Position numbers and translations under genes: made by a program
Shown: positions 58,001 to 64,000 of the stretch, one piece after another
Numbering within the stretch: position 1 is the first letter of the stretch
Layout of the letters: each line of letters starts with the position of its first letter
Notes under the pieces: generated by a model
What the model saw: the letters and a program-made list of their open reading frames with translations, nothing else
The model's database searches: none
What the model was told of the DNA's origin: nothing
Assembly: GCF_005871165.1 (NCBI RefSeq)
Contig: NZ_SWKP01000006.1
Span: 62,001 to 126,000, forward strand
Length of the DNA: 64,000 bases
Direction: 5' to 3'
Source of the DNA: Maricaulis alexandrii
GTDB lineage: Bacteria > Pseudomonadota > Alphaproteobacteria > Caulobacterales > Maricaulaceae

Positions 58001-60770
58001 GCACCTCCACCTGTCCCTCGGCGAGATCCTCGAACTGGCCAGAGGGGAGACGAACCGTGCCTGCTTCCAGGTCGACATTGACGGTGACATCACGGTCCGG
58101 ATTGTCGGTGTAGGCCGTCACATCCCGGGCTGTGATGGTGTCGCTGTCAGGGTCCTGGACGCCGGCCAGAAGATTCACCCAGAGCGGCTCGCTTTCCGTC
58201 AGGCTCAGAGTGAAGTCACTGAAGGTCGGCGCATCATTGGTCCCCGTCACCGTGATCGATACGGTGGTGCTTTCCTCGGAGCGCCCATCCGAGAGCACGA
58301 CATCATAGGTCAGAGTGACGCTCTCGCCTTCCTGCAGATAGTCGAACAGGCTGCTATCGGCATTGAAGGTCCAGCCCAGCTCGCCGTCGGCGGCATTGTC
58401 GTCCAGACGCAGCAGGCCGTAGAGATTGTTCGGATTGAGGTCGCCCGCATTGCCCGTCAGCGTCAGGTCGCTGAACCAGCCATAATGGCTGTCACCGGCA
58501 TCAGGGTCGTCGAAGGCAATGCTGCCGGACGTGGTCAGGGTCGCGGCGTCATTCTCGTCGAACGTCGCCTCCAGCGTGGAGTTCCACGGCTCGATATAGG
58601 GCACATCATTCTGCCCGATCACGGTGAAACTCAGCGTGCGCGGCACCACCCCGCCATCGCCGTCATCCAGATTGAAGGCGATGGTCAGCACCTCCACCTG
58701 TCCCTCGGCGAGATCCTCGAACTGGCCAGAGGGGAGACGAACCGTGCCTGCTTCCAGGTCGACATTGACGGTGACATCACGGTCCGGATTGTCGGTGTAG
58801 GCCGTCACATCGGTCGCGATGACGCTGTCACTGTCGACGTCTTCCACACTGGACAGGAGATTGACCCACAGAGGCTCGCTCTCACCCAGTGAAAGCGTGA
58901 AATCGACGAAGGACGGCAGGTCGTTCGTACCAGTCACGGTGAAAGTGGCGGTGTTTTGAGACACACCGCCCTGATTGTCGCCGACCAGGTAGGTGATCGT
59001 GACCGTCTCGTTCTCGCCCTCCTGCAGGTCGGTGAACTGGTCCAGATCAAGCTGGACAGCGTCGTAATTGTTCGGGTCGAGTGTCCAGGTGATGGTCCGG
59101 TCGGGATTGGACGAAGACACTGACTGGATTTCCTCGATCCCGATCAGATCACCCTGGTCAACATCGCTCGCTGTCGCCATGAGGTCGACCGAGAACAGGC
59201 CGTCATCCTCGCTCTGGGTCCCGGCATCAATCGGGGTGACTATCGGAGCATCATTACTGCCGGTAATGGTGATCGTCAGGTCGCGCGGCACGATGCCGCC
59301 ATTGCCATCATCGAGGTAGAATCCGATCACAACCGTCTCGGTCTGGCCCTCGGCCAGATCATCAAACTGCCCCGCCGGGAATGTCACCCAACCGGTATCT
59401 GGATCAAAGCTGCCTTCGACATTCCGGCCGGAACTGGACTGGAAGATCGTGACATCGCGCGCGATGACGGTATCGCCATCGGCATCCTCGACACTGGCGA
59501 GAAGATTGACCGAAAACGGCTCGTCCTCCGGAATAACCGGCGAGAAGTCGACAAAGGTCGGCGTGTCATTGCTGCCGACAACAGTGAAACTCGCCGTAGT
59601 GGCCGTGACACCCCCATGATTGTCCCCGACCAGATAGGTAACCGTGACCGTCTCTGTCTCCCCATCCTGCAAGTCGGTGAACTGGTCCAGATCAAGCTGG
59701 ATCGCATCATTGTTATTCGGGTCGAGTGTCCAGATGATCGTCCGGTCAGGATTCGACGAGCTGACTGACTGGATTTCCTCAATGCCGAGCACATCGCCCT
59801 GGTCCGGATCCGTTGCATGCGCCACGAGATCGACGGAGAAGAGCCCGGCATCTTCTGACTGGCTGCCGGCATCCAGCGCCGAGACCACCGGCGCGTCATT
59901 GGTGCCGACAATGGTCAGCGTCACAGTGCCGTTGGCGGTATCCGTTCCATCCGTGACGGAGAAGGCGATTTCAACATCCAGCGTCTCGCCTTCAGCCAGA
60001 TACTCATAGCCCGTCAGCGTATCGAAGATGAGGGCGCCGGTTTCGGGGTCGATACCGATCTGGCCGTTGAACGCGGCCGTATCGAGATAGGAGAGCGTCA
60101 CCGCATCGCCGTCGAAATCGAAGGCGCTGGCCAGAACGTCGACGGTGACCGTCCCGTTTTCCTGGATCTGTGCCGTCTGGTCCGCATCGATCATGGGACC
60201 ATTATTGCGACCATCCAGGTACACGGTCCCGTCGTCAAAGGTCAGGGCTTCAACACCGCTAACTGTGGTCGTCCCGTTATCCGTCGTGATCGTGTAGTAG
60301 CCGCGGTTTTCATCGACCGATACGTCTCGCACGCTGCCTGAGAAAAGGACCGTGTCATGGCCTCGTCCGCCGAGGATCACATCATCACCCCCTCCGCCGG
60401 ACAGAATGTCGTCACCGGCTCCGCCGGACAGGACGTCATTGCCCTCGCCGCCCTCCAGTACATCATTACCGCGGCCACCGCTGAGGATGTCGTTACCAGC
60501 TCCGCCCAGGAGCGTGTCATCGCCGCGTCCGCCGAAGATCTGGTCATTGCCATTGCCGCCGGACAATTCGTCGTCACCGCGAAGGCCGAGCATGAGGTCC
60601 CGGCCATCACCTCCCTCAATGACATCGTCCCGGCGCGAACCGACATGGATTTCCCGGCGATTTGAAGGACCGCCCCCTTGTGCCGCCGCGGCAGACGCGT
60701 TTCCGGAATTCCCGGCCTGTGCCGGAAGCGTGTCGGATTGCTGCGGATTGCGATCAGATTTTCCAGGCAT
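55062..60770 (-). CDS. giant RTX / cadherin-like (VCBS-type) repeat surface or secreted protein
   Basis: 1902 residues, no Sec signal peptide. Residues about 53-145 are some ten RTX nonapeptides (GGxGxDxLx: GGNGNDQIF, GGRGDDTLL, GGAGNDILS), which bind calcium. A linker leads to a long series of Ig-like cadherin/VCBS repeats whose boundaries show twelve G-x-N-D-x-P-type motifs (GTNDAP, GSNDTP, GQNDVP, GTNDLP and similar). The C-terminus is Ala/Gly/Asp-rich. The lack of a signal suggests type I secretion, but the RTX block is N-terminal rather than C-terminal, which is unusual, and no type I transporter is in the window. The start at 60770 (MPGKSDRNPQQ) has only a weak ribosome binding site; the frame is open 32 codons further. 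Probably an adhesin. Confidence 0.9.
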   Translation of the reverse strand: MPGKSDRNPQQSDTLPAQAGNSGNASAAAAQGGGPSNRREIHVGSRRDDVIEGGDGRDLMLGLRGDDELSGGNGNDQIFGGRGDDTLLGGAGNDILSGGRGNDVLEGGEGNDVLSGGAGDDILSGGGGDDVILGGRGHDTVLFSGSVRDVSVDENRGYYTITTDNGTTTVSGVEALTFDDGTVYLDGRNNGPMIDADQTAQIQENGTVTVDVLASAFDFDGDAVTLSYLDTAAFNGQIGIDPETGALIFDTLTGYEYLAEGETLDVEIAFSVTDGTDTANGTVTLTIVGTNDAPVVSALDAGSQSEDAGLFSVDLVAHATDPDQGDVLGIEEIQSVSSSNPDRTIIWTLDPNNNDAIQLDLDQFTDLQDGETETVTVTYLVGDNHGGVTATTASFTVVGSNDTPTFVDFSPVIPEDEPFSVNLLASVEDADGDTVIARDVTIFQSSSGRNVEGSFDPDTGWVTFPAGQFDDLAEGQTETVVIGFYLDDGNGGIVPRDLTITITGSNDAPIVTPIDAGTQSEDDGLFSVDLMATASDVDQGDLIGIEEIQSVSSSNPDRTITWTLDPNNYDAVQLDLDQFTDLQEGENETVTITYLVGDNQGGVSQNTATFTVTGTNDLPSFVDFTLSLGESEPLWVNLLSSVEDVDSDSVIATDVTAYTDNPDRDVTVNVDLEAGTVRLPSGQFEDLAEGQVEVLTIAFNLDDGDGGVVPRTLSFTVIGQNDVPYIEPWNSTLEATFDENDAATLTTSGSIAFDDPDAGDSHYGWFSDLTLTGNAGDLNPNNLYGLLRLDDNAADGELGWTFNADSSLFDYLQEGESVTLTYDVVLSDGRSEESTTVSITVTGTNDAPTFSDFTLSLTESEPLWVNLLAGVQDPDSDTITARDVTAYTDNPDRDVTVNVDLEAGTVRLPSGQFEDLAEGQVEVLTIAFNLDDGDGGVVPRTLSFTVIGQNDVPYIEPWNSTLEATFDENDAATLTTSGSIAFDDPDAGDSHYGWFSDLTLTGNAGDLNPNNLYGLLRLDDNAADGELGWTFNADSSLFDYLQEGESVTLTYDVVLSDGRSEESTTVSVTIEGTNDLPTFVDFTLSLGESEPLWVNLLASVEDVDSDSVIVTDVTAYTDNPDRVVTANVNLEEGTVTFPYGQYEDLAEGETEILTISFNLEDSDGGVVPCELHFTVVGQNDAPYFEPWNSQLQVEAGVDAQGDFEAEGVIGIWDPDASDTHTGTALGVSLAGETGSLTAEDVLGLISFDASETGPSVAWSFSADPALFEHLSTGQVMTLTYDVEISDGHDTVMAPVEITIIGQNTAPDAPAVSVSMPEDAGFFSVDLLDGASDADGDSLSVSNVVLEFANPDRNAIYSLDEESGSITFYPGFFDDLSEGETETITLRFDVEDGQGGVTPRTVTISVDGANDPVLYYDGASLSFGEDDAATLSESGTVSYTDQDANDTHTATVSQVRAMGVSAGLAGVDLASMMTLDAADGVLSWSFDADAAVFDYLDDGESVMLNFSVEISDGQTSGTSQFTVMITGSNDMPTVSGPLSVTVGENAAPVTLNLLENATDAEGDAMAVTGVTVTTQAGDDVAFTVDALTGELVVDPAQFGDLPDGTTETLNVDYNVSHADTVITGGSDATQSIGNAGMYFIVDFDTGQVFSEVRTSANASQPNGQPTNGVVFHLNGNNADYGISATIHVDGVATSVDPDEIDVSGYTGSYSSNGVWASFANSITDATVSWSGTVDTADGPREVSFTFDSLDFVDNRVGNSSIDGFSVEVSGPSTPASATIIVEDTDAPAPSMEAIVDPLRDGKASSASQDNFLVKLSDDTDAPREMGEADLAGVDTDVPIDTAGLDGLTGLQSLSEGAMGAATGGANPFAGLAPSGTGIGPDTYFDPLEGETWIQPTVDTPEGW
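57604..58124. repeat. 521-bp perfect direct repeat, copy 1
   Basis: Identical by eye over all 521 bases to 58291-58811; period 687 bp (229 codons), so the reading frame is kept. It encodes one and a half cadherin-like repeat units. The flanks are only similar, not identical. Confidence 0.95.
58291..58811. repeat. 521-bp perfect direct repeat, copy 2
   Basis: Second copy of the identical segment at 57604-58124. Identity on both sides ends abruptly: after GCCGTCACATC the copies read CCGGG (58125) and GGTCG (58812), respectively. Confidence 0.95.
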
Positions 60771-60924
60771 GCCCCATACGCCGCAACCGCGACGCCCCCT
60801 TTGAATTTCTTGTGTGCTTTCAAAGCACGAGGGCGCGAGGGTCTCGAAAATCGGGGATAGCGACAATCACCCAAAGGGTTGGGTCAGGCCAGGAAAAGAG
60901 GTTTGGAATTTCGCGTTTCAAGCG

Positions 60925-60958
60925 AAAAAAGACCCCGTCAGCGAATCTGCTGACGGGG
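60925..60958 (-). terminator. rho-independent terminator of serS
   Basis: Perfect 10-bp stem CCCCGTCAGC / GCTGACGGGG with a 6-nt loop, followed on the minus strand by TCTTTTTTCG. It lies 32 bases beyond the serS stop. The region 60771-60924 contains the promoter of the giant repeat protein; no certain motif is seen. Confidence 0.95.
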
Positions 60959-60990
60959 CGGTTTTCGATCCCGGGAAAGACGGAAGCGGC

Positions 60991-62268
60991 TCAGGCTTCG
61001 ATGCGCTCTGCGCCGCCCATATAGGGACGCAACACATCCGGAATGGTGATCGAGCCGTCGTCGTTCTGGTGGTTCTCCATCACGGCCAGCAGGGCCCGTC
61101 CGGTGGCCACGCCGGATCCATTCAGCGTATGCAGGAATTGCGGACGCTTTTCGCCAGCCTTGCGATAGCGCGCATTCATGCGGCGCGCCTGGAAGTCCCC
61201 GCAATTCGAGCAGGACGAGATCTCGCGATACGTCCCCTGGCTGGGCAGCCAGACTTCAAGGTCATAAGTCCGCTTGGCAGCAAAGCCCATATCGCCTGAG
61301 CACAGCAGCATGACGCGATAGGGCAGCTCCAGCAGCTGCAGGACGCGTTCGGCAGCACCGGTCATGCGGTCCAGCTCGTCCGCGCTCTGCTCGGCCGGGA
61401 CGATGGAGACCATTTCGACCTTGTTGAACTGGTGCATGCGGATCATGCCGCGTGTGTCGCGGCCGGCGGAACCGGCTTCGGCGCGGAAGCACGGCGTATG
61501 GGCCGTAAAGCGCATCGGCAGGTTCGCTTCCTCATGGATCGCATCGCGCGCCAGATTGGTCAGCGGCACTTCAGCCGTCGGGATCAGCCAGCGATGATCC
61601 GTCGTCCGGAACAGGTCCTCGGCGAATTTGGGCAGCTGGCTGGTGCCGAACATGGCCTCGTCCCGCACCATGAGCGGCGGGCTCACTTCGGTATAGCCGT
61701 GTTCGCCCGTGTGCAGGTCCAGCATGAAATGCGCGAGGGCCCGTTCCAAGCGGGCCAGCCCCCCCTTGAGGGCGACGAAACGGGCACCGGAAATCTCGGC
61801 AGCCTTCTCGAAGTCCATCAGGCCGAGCCCCTCACCCAGATCGACATGGTCCTTCGGCTTGAAGCTGAACTCGCGCGGCGTGCCCCAGCCCCGCACTTCC
61901 TCATTGTCCGCCTCGTCAGCCCCGGCCGGCACGTCGTGCTCGGGCAGGTTCGGAATGGCGGCCAGGTGCTGGTTGAGGGTTTCCTCGAAGTGGCGGGCTT
62001 GCTGGCCGGCTTCCTCGAGCACGGTTTTGAGACGGTCGACTTCACCGCGCAAACGGTTGAATTCGTCCTCATCCCCTGTCGCCTTGGCCTTGCCGATCTG
62101 CTTGGACAGGGCATTGCGCTCGGTCTCGGCGTCCTGGTGCTTGGTGAGGGCCTCACGACGGTTCGCATCCAGCTCCAGCAGGGAGGCTGATTGCGGCTCG
62201 AGGCCCCGCAGGGCAAGGCCCTGGTCGAACGCTTCAGGATTGTCGCGGATCAGCTTGATGTCGTGCAT
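60991..62268 (-). CDS. serS: seryl-tRNA synthetase
   Basis: 425 residues. An N-terminal coiled-coil arm (about 25-105, [14 protein letters not shown] ... [14 protein letters not shown]) binds tRNA-Ser. The class II core shows motif 2 [25 protein letters not shown] (shown in parts: [12 protein letters not shown]) and motif 3 [17 protein letters not shown] (parts: [13 protein letters not shown]). It charges tRNA-Ser in the cytoplasm. The ribosome binding site is weak. The gene follows tatC by 79 bases, as in many alphaproteobacteria. Confidence 0.98.
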   Translation of the reverse strand: MHDIKLIRDNPEAFDQGLALRGLEPQSASLLELDANRREALTKHQDAETERNALSKQIGKAKATGDEDEFNRLRGEVDRLKTVLEEAGQQARHFEETLNQHLAAIPNLPEHDVPAGADEADNEEVRGWGTPREFSFKPKDHVDLGEGLGLMDFEKAAEISGARFVALKGGLARLERALAHFMLDLHTGEHGYTEVSPPLMVRDEAMFGTSQLPKFAEDLFRTTDHRWLIPTAEVPLTNLARDAIHEEANLPMRFTAHTPCFRAEAGSAGRDTRGMIRMHQFNKVEMVSIVPAEQSADELDRMTGAAERVLQLLELPYRVMLLCSGDMGFAAKRTYDLEVWLPSQGTYREISSCSNCGDFQARRMNARYRKAGEKRPQFLHTLNGSGVATGRALLAVMENHQNDDGSITIPDVLRPYMGGAERIEA

Positions 62269-62347
62269 GGGAATAACCGGTGCGGGTTGGAGGAATATCG
62301 CAGGCGGCTATAGCCCTGCCCGCGGCCGCCGTAAACCGCGCGTCGCC

Positions 62348-63160
62348 TCAGGACTCCTCGTCTTCGAGCGGTTTCGGTTCCATCCACCCCATCCCGACAA
62401 TCGAGAGGAAGTAGAGCAGCAGCAAGGCACCCCCGAGCATGAGCTGGCTGATCGGGTCCGGCGGCGTCGCAAAGGCGGCGAAGAGGGCAATGCCAACCAC
62501 AGCAAAGCGCCAGCCCTTGAGCAGGGTGGCCCCGCGCAGGATGCCGGCCTTGGCCAGCAGCATGAGGAAGACCGGCATCTGGAAGGAAATCCCGAAAACC
62601 AGCATCAGCGTGGTGATCAAACTCATATAGTCGGACACGTTGAGCAGAAGCTCGATCCGCGTCCCGGCCAGTTCCGGCACCTGTTCCTGCCCCAGCGAAA
62701 AGCGCATCACCATGGGCAGGACAAAGAAATAGACGAAGGCCACACCCACGCCGAACAGCACGGGCGACATGGCGAGGAAGGGCGCGAAAGCGCCGCGCTC
62801 ATTCTTGTACAGGCCCGGCGCCACGAAACCGTAGATCTGCCAAGCAATCACCGGGAAGCCGATAATGATCGCGCCGACGAGGGAGAGTTTCAGCCGGACG
62901 AAGAAAAACTCCAGCGGCGCAAAGAAATTGGCGGTCAGATCCAGCTCTTCCACCGGCACGCCGCGCACTGAGGCGGCGGCATCGCGATACGGCAAAAGCA
63001 GCCATTGATAGATCTGGCCGGAGAAAATGAAGCAGACGATGAAGCCGACCGACAGGAAGGCCAGGATCACGACCAGGCGCGAGCGCAGCTCGATCAGATG
63101 ATCCAGCAGCGGGGCGCGGCTTGCCTCGACTTCGTCCGTGTCATGTTCCAGCTGGGCCAT
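62348..63160 (-). CDS. tatC: twin-arginine translocase subunit TatC
   Basis: 270 residues with six transmembrane segments. The N-terminus APLLDHLIELRSRLVV holds the conserved Glu-Leu-Arg of the signal-peptide-binding surface; later segments include FVAPGLYKNERGAFAPF and YFFVLPMVMRF. TatC recognises twin-arginine signals. It starts two bases after the tatB stop. In this window the kelch protein at 20231 carries such a signal. Confidence 0.97.
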   Translation of the reverse strand: MAQLEHDTDEVEASRAPLLDHLIELRSRLVVILAFLSVGFIVCFIFSGQIYQWLLLPYRDAAASVRGVPVEELDLTANFFAPLEFFFVRLKLSLVGAIIIGFPVIAWQIYGFVAPGLYKNERGAFAPFLAMSPVLFGVGVAFVYFFVLPMVMRFSLGQEQVPELAGTRIELLLNVSDYMSLITTLMLVFGISFQMPVFLMLLAKAGILRGATLLKGWRFAVVGIALFAAFATPPDPISQLMLGGALLLLYFLSIVGMGWMEPKPLEDEES

Positions 63161-63162
63161 GC

Positions 63163-63564
63163 CTAACCGTCAATCCTGCCCGACTTGCTTGCAGCCGCGG
63201 TCTTCTTGGGGGCTTCAACCTTGGCGCTCTCATCCGGTTTGGCGGGCGCATCAGCCTTCGCCGGCGCGTCCGGCTTGGCCAGCGTCTCCGACTGGACGTC
63301 CTTGGCCACCTTGTCGAACTCGCCCTTGATCTGGTTCACCGGATTGGCCTGTTTGAGCGCCTCGATTTCCTTGCGCAGCTCGGACAATTCGGTCTCGCGA
63401 CCGATTTCCTCAAAGGAGTTCTGGAATTCTTTGGCCAGACCGCGGGCCTGGTTCATGAGCTGGCCCACGCGGCGCATCATGACAGGCAATTGCTGCGGCC
63501 CGACGACGACCAGCGCCAGAACGAGCACAACCAGCAATTCCGGCATGCCGATGCCGGGGCTCAT
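63163..63564 (-). CDS. tatB: twin-arginine translocase subunit TatB
   Basis: 133 residues. A single N-terminal membrane segment (GIGMPELLVVLVLALVVVGPQQLP) is followed by the amphipathic helix (MRRVGQLMNQARGLAKEFQ) and an acidic, Lys/Ala-rich tail. It forms the receptor complex with TatC. GGGAG lies before the ATG, overlapping the tatA stop region. Confidence 0.95.
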   Translation of the reverse strand: MSPGIGMPELLVVLVLALVVVGPQQLPVMMRRVGQLMNQARGLAKEFQNSFEEIGRETELSELRKEIEALKQANPVNQIKGEFDKVAKDVQSETLAKPDAPAKADAPAKPDESAKVEAPKKTAAASKSGRIDG

Positions 63565-63567
63565 GGC

Positions 63568-63786
63568 CTAGCTCCCGGTCTTTTCGTCGTCGCGGGTTTC
63601 AGCGCCGAGCGAACCAGAGGCGTCATTGGACGTTTCCTCGGTATTCTCCTCGTCACGCAGCCCTTTGCGGAAGCTGGTGATGCCCTTGGCGAAATCGCCC
63701 ATGACCGAAGCGATCTTTCCCCGGCCGCCAAACAGCAGGACGGCGAGAAGAAGGACCAGCAGAATTTGCCACATACCCGGAGCCAT
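63568..63786 (-). CDS. tatA: twin-arginine translocase subunit TatA
   Basis: 72 residues. One membrane helix ([16 protein letters not shown]) and an amphipathic helix ([20 protein letters not shown]) with the FGG hinge, then an acidic tail. It forms the translocation pore by oligomerising. GGAGAAGCCT precedes the ATG. It starts the tatABC operon and lies about 100 bases behind the gene entering from the right edge. Confidence 0.96.
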   Translation of the reverse strand: MAPGMWQILLVLLLAVLLFGGRGKIASVMGDFAKGITSFRKGLRDEENTEETSNDASGSLGAETRDDEKTGS

Positions 63787-63889
63787 AGGCTTCTCCGTCT
63801 CTAGAACACGTCAAATGGGTCTACTGCGTTTGCCGCGTGGCGTCCAACCCGTCAATCACGCTCACGGACAATCTATCGCATGTGCTGCG

Positions 63890-64000
63890 TTACGCGGCAC
63901 CATCGGGCTCGTCATCATCGCCGTCCATGAAATCGACATGGAAAGCATGCGCTTCTTCGTCGTCGAGCGGATCTTCCAGCAATTCCATCTGATCGGGACG
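63890..64000 (-). CDS. C-terminal end of a gene extending past the right edge, probably scpB
   Basis: Thirty-six codons plus TAA of a minus-strand gene, ending in a very acidic sequence (EDPLDDEEAHAFH, MDGDDDEPDGAA). Such acidic tails occur at the end of ScpB, the condensin-associated segregation protein. The position before tatABC-serS is the conserved place of scpB in alphaproteobacteria. The identity rests on context, not on a domain. Confidence 0.55.
   Translation of the reverse strand, partial: RPDQMELLEDPLDDEEAHAFHVDFMDGDDDEPDGAA

Noticed and set aside
55713-59300. Long plus-strand frames opposite the giant repeat protein
   Set aside because: They mirror the repeats and contain the same duplication; codon and domain evidence supports only the minus strand.
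60344-60614. Regular short repeats that could suggest a CRISPR array
   Set aside because: They are the RTX nonapeptide codons in phase with the protein; there are no unique spacers of constant size and no cas genes.

Overview
The window is about 64 kb of high-GC chromosomal DNA from an alphaproteobacterium, most likely a Caulobacterales/Maricaulis-like marine bacterium. The evidence is the gene order scpB(partial)-tatA-tatB-tatC-serS, then surE-pcm-nlpD-like-yajC-secD-secF, two SOS boxes of the alphaproteobacterial type GTTC-N7-GTTC (upstream of ssb and uvrA), and many short-spaced or overlapping genes (ATGA, GTGA, TTGA). The genus is inferred from protein character, not from a database search. 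No insertion sequence, prophage, integrase, CRISPR array or rRNA was seen; there is one tRNA (Lys, TTT).

Layout. 0-9 kb: edge of a PLP-dependent cystathionine gamma-synthase-type gene, an OmpA-like porin with 29 consecutive prolines, an L,D-transpeptidase, a Kef-type antiporter, a lipoprotein carboxylesterase, tRNA-Lys, a small lipoprotein and a secreted PRC-barrel protein. 9-18 kb: a minus-strand housekeeping run: gyrA, coaD, two cyclophilins, queA, tgt (queuosine pathway) and a GNAT. A membrane-anchored EEP-fold enzyme is transcribed away from queA. 18-29 kb: accessory enzymes (ectonucleotide pyrophosphatase-like lipoprotein, RHH-TM-EF-hand protein, Tat-exported kelch protein, EEP nuclease, SDR-DoxX fusion with DUF2269 partner) and a BlaI / M56-ankyrin / serine hydrolase operon. 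29-35 kb: ssb, a TolB-like propeller and uvrA, with SOS boxes at ssb and uvrA. 35-41 kb: three related multi-pass membrane proteins, opposite to a DUF898-M48 protease pair. 41-49 kb: trmFO, a methyltransferase, an S9 peptidase, an SDR, a squalene/phytoene-synthase-like protein, iron superoxide dismutase and a second serine hydrolase. 49-64 kb: the export block (secF, secD, yajC), nlpD-like, a SpoIIAA-like small protein, pcm, surE, a 1902-residue RTX/cadherin-like adhesin with a perfect 521-bp internal duplication, serS and tatCBA.

The common thread is the cell envelope: Sec and Tat export machinery, many lipoproteins and secreted enzymes, peptidoglycan cross-linking and amidase activation, and a giant surface protein, mixed with DNA repair and tRNA modification. 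The most unusual items are the BlaI-controlled M56 metalloprotease whose sensor domain is replaced by ankyrin repeats, the ribbon-helix-helix/transmembrane/EF-hand fusion, the Tgt with a broken zinc-cysteine motif, and the exact duplication in the adhesin. Starts were chosen from ribosome binding sites, signal peptides and overlap with neighbours. Where I moved a start inward from the longest open frame, the entry says so.
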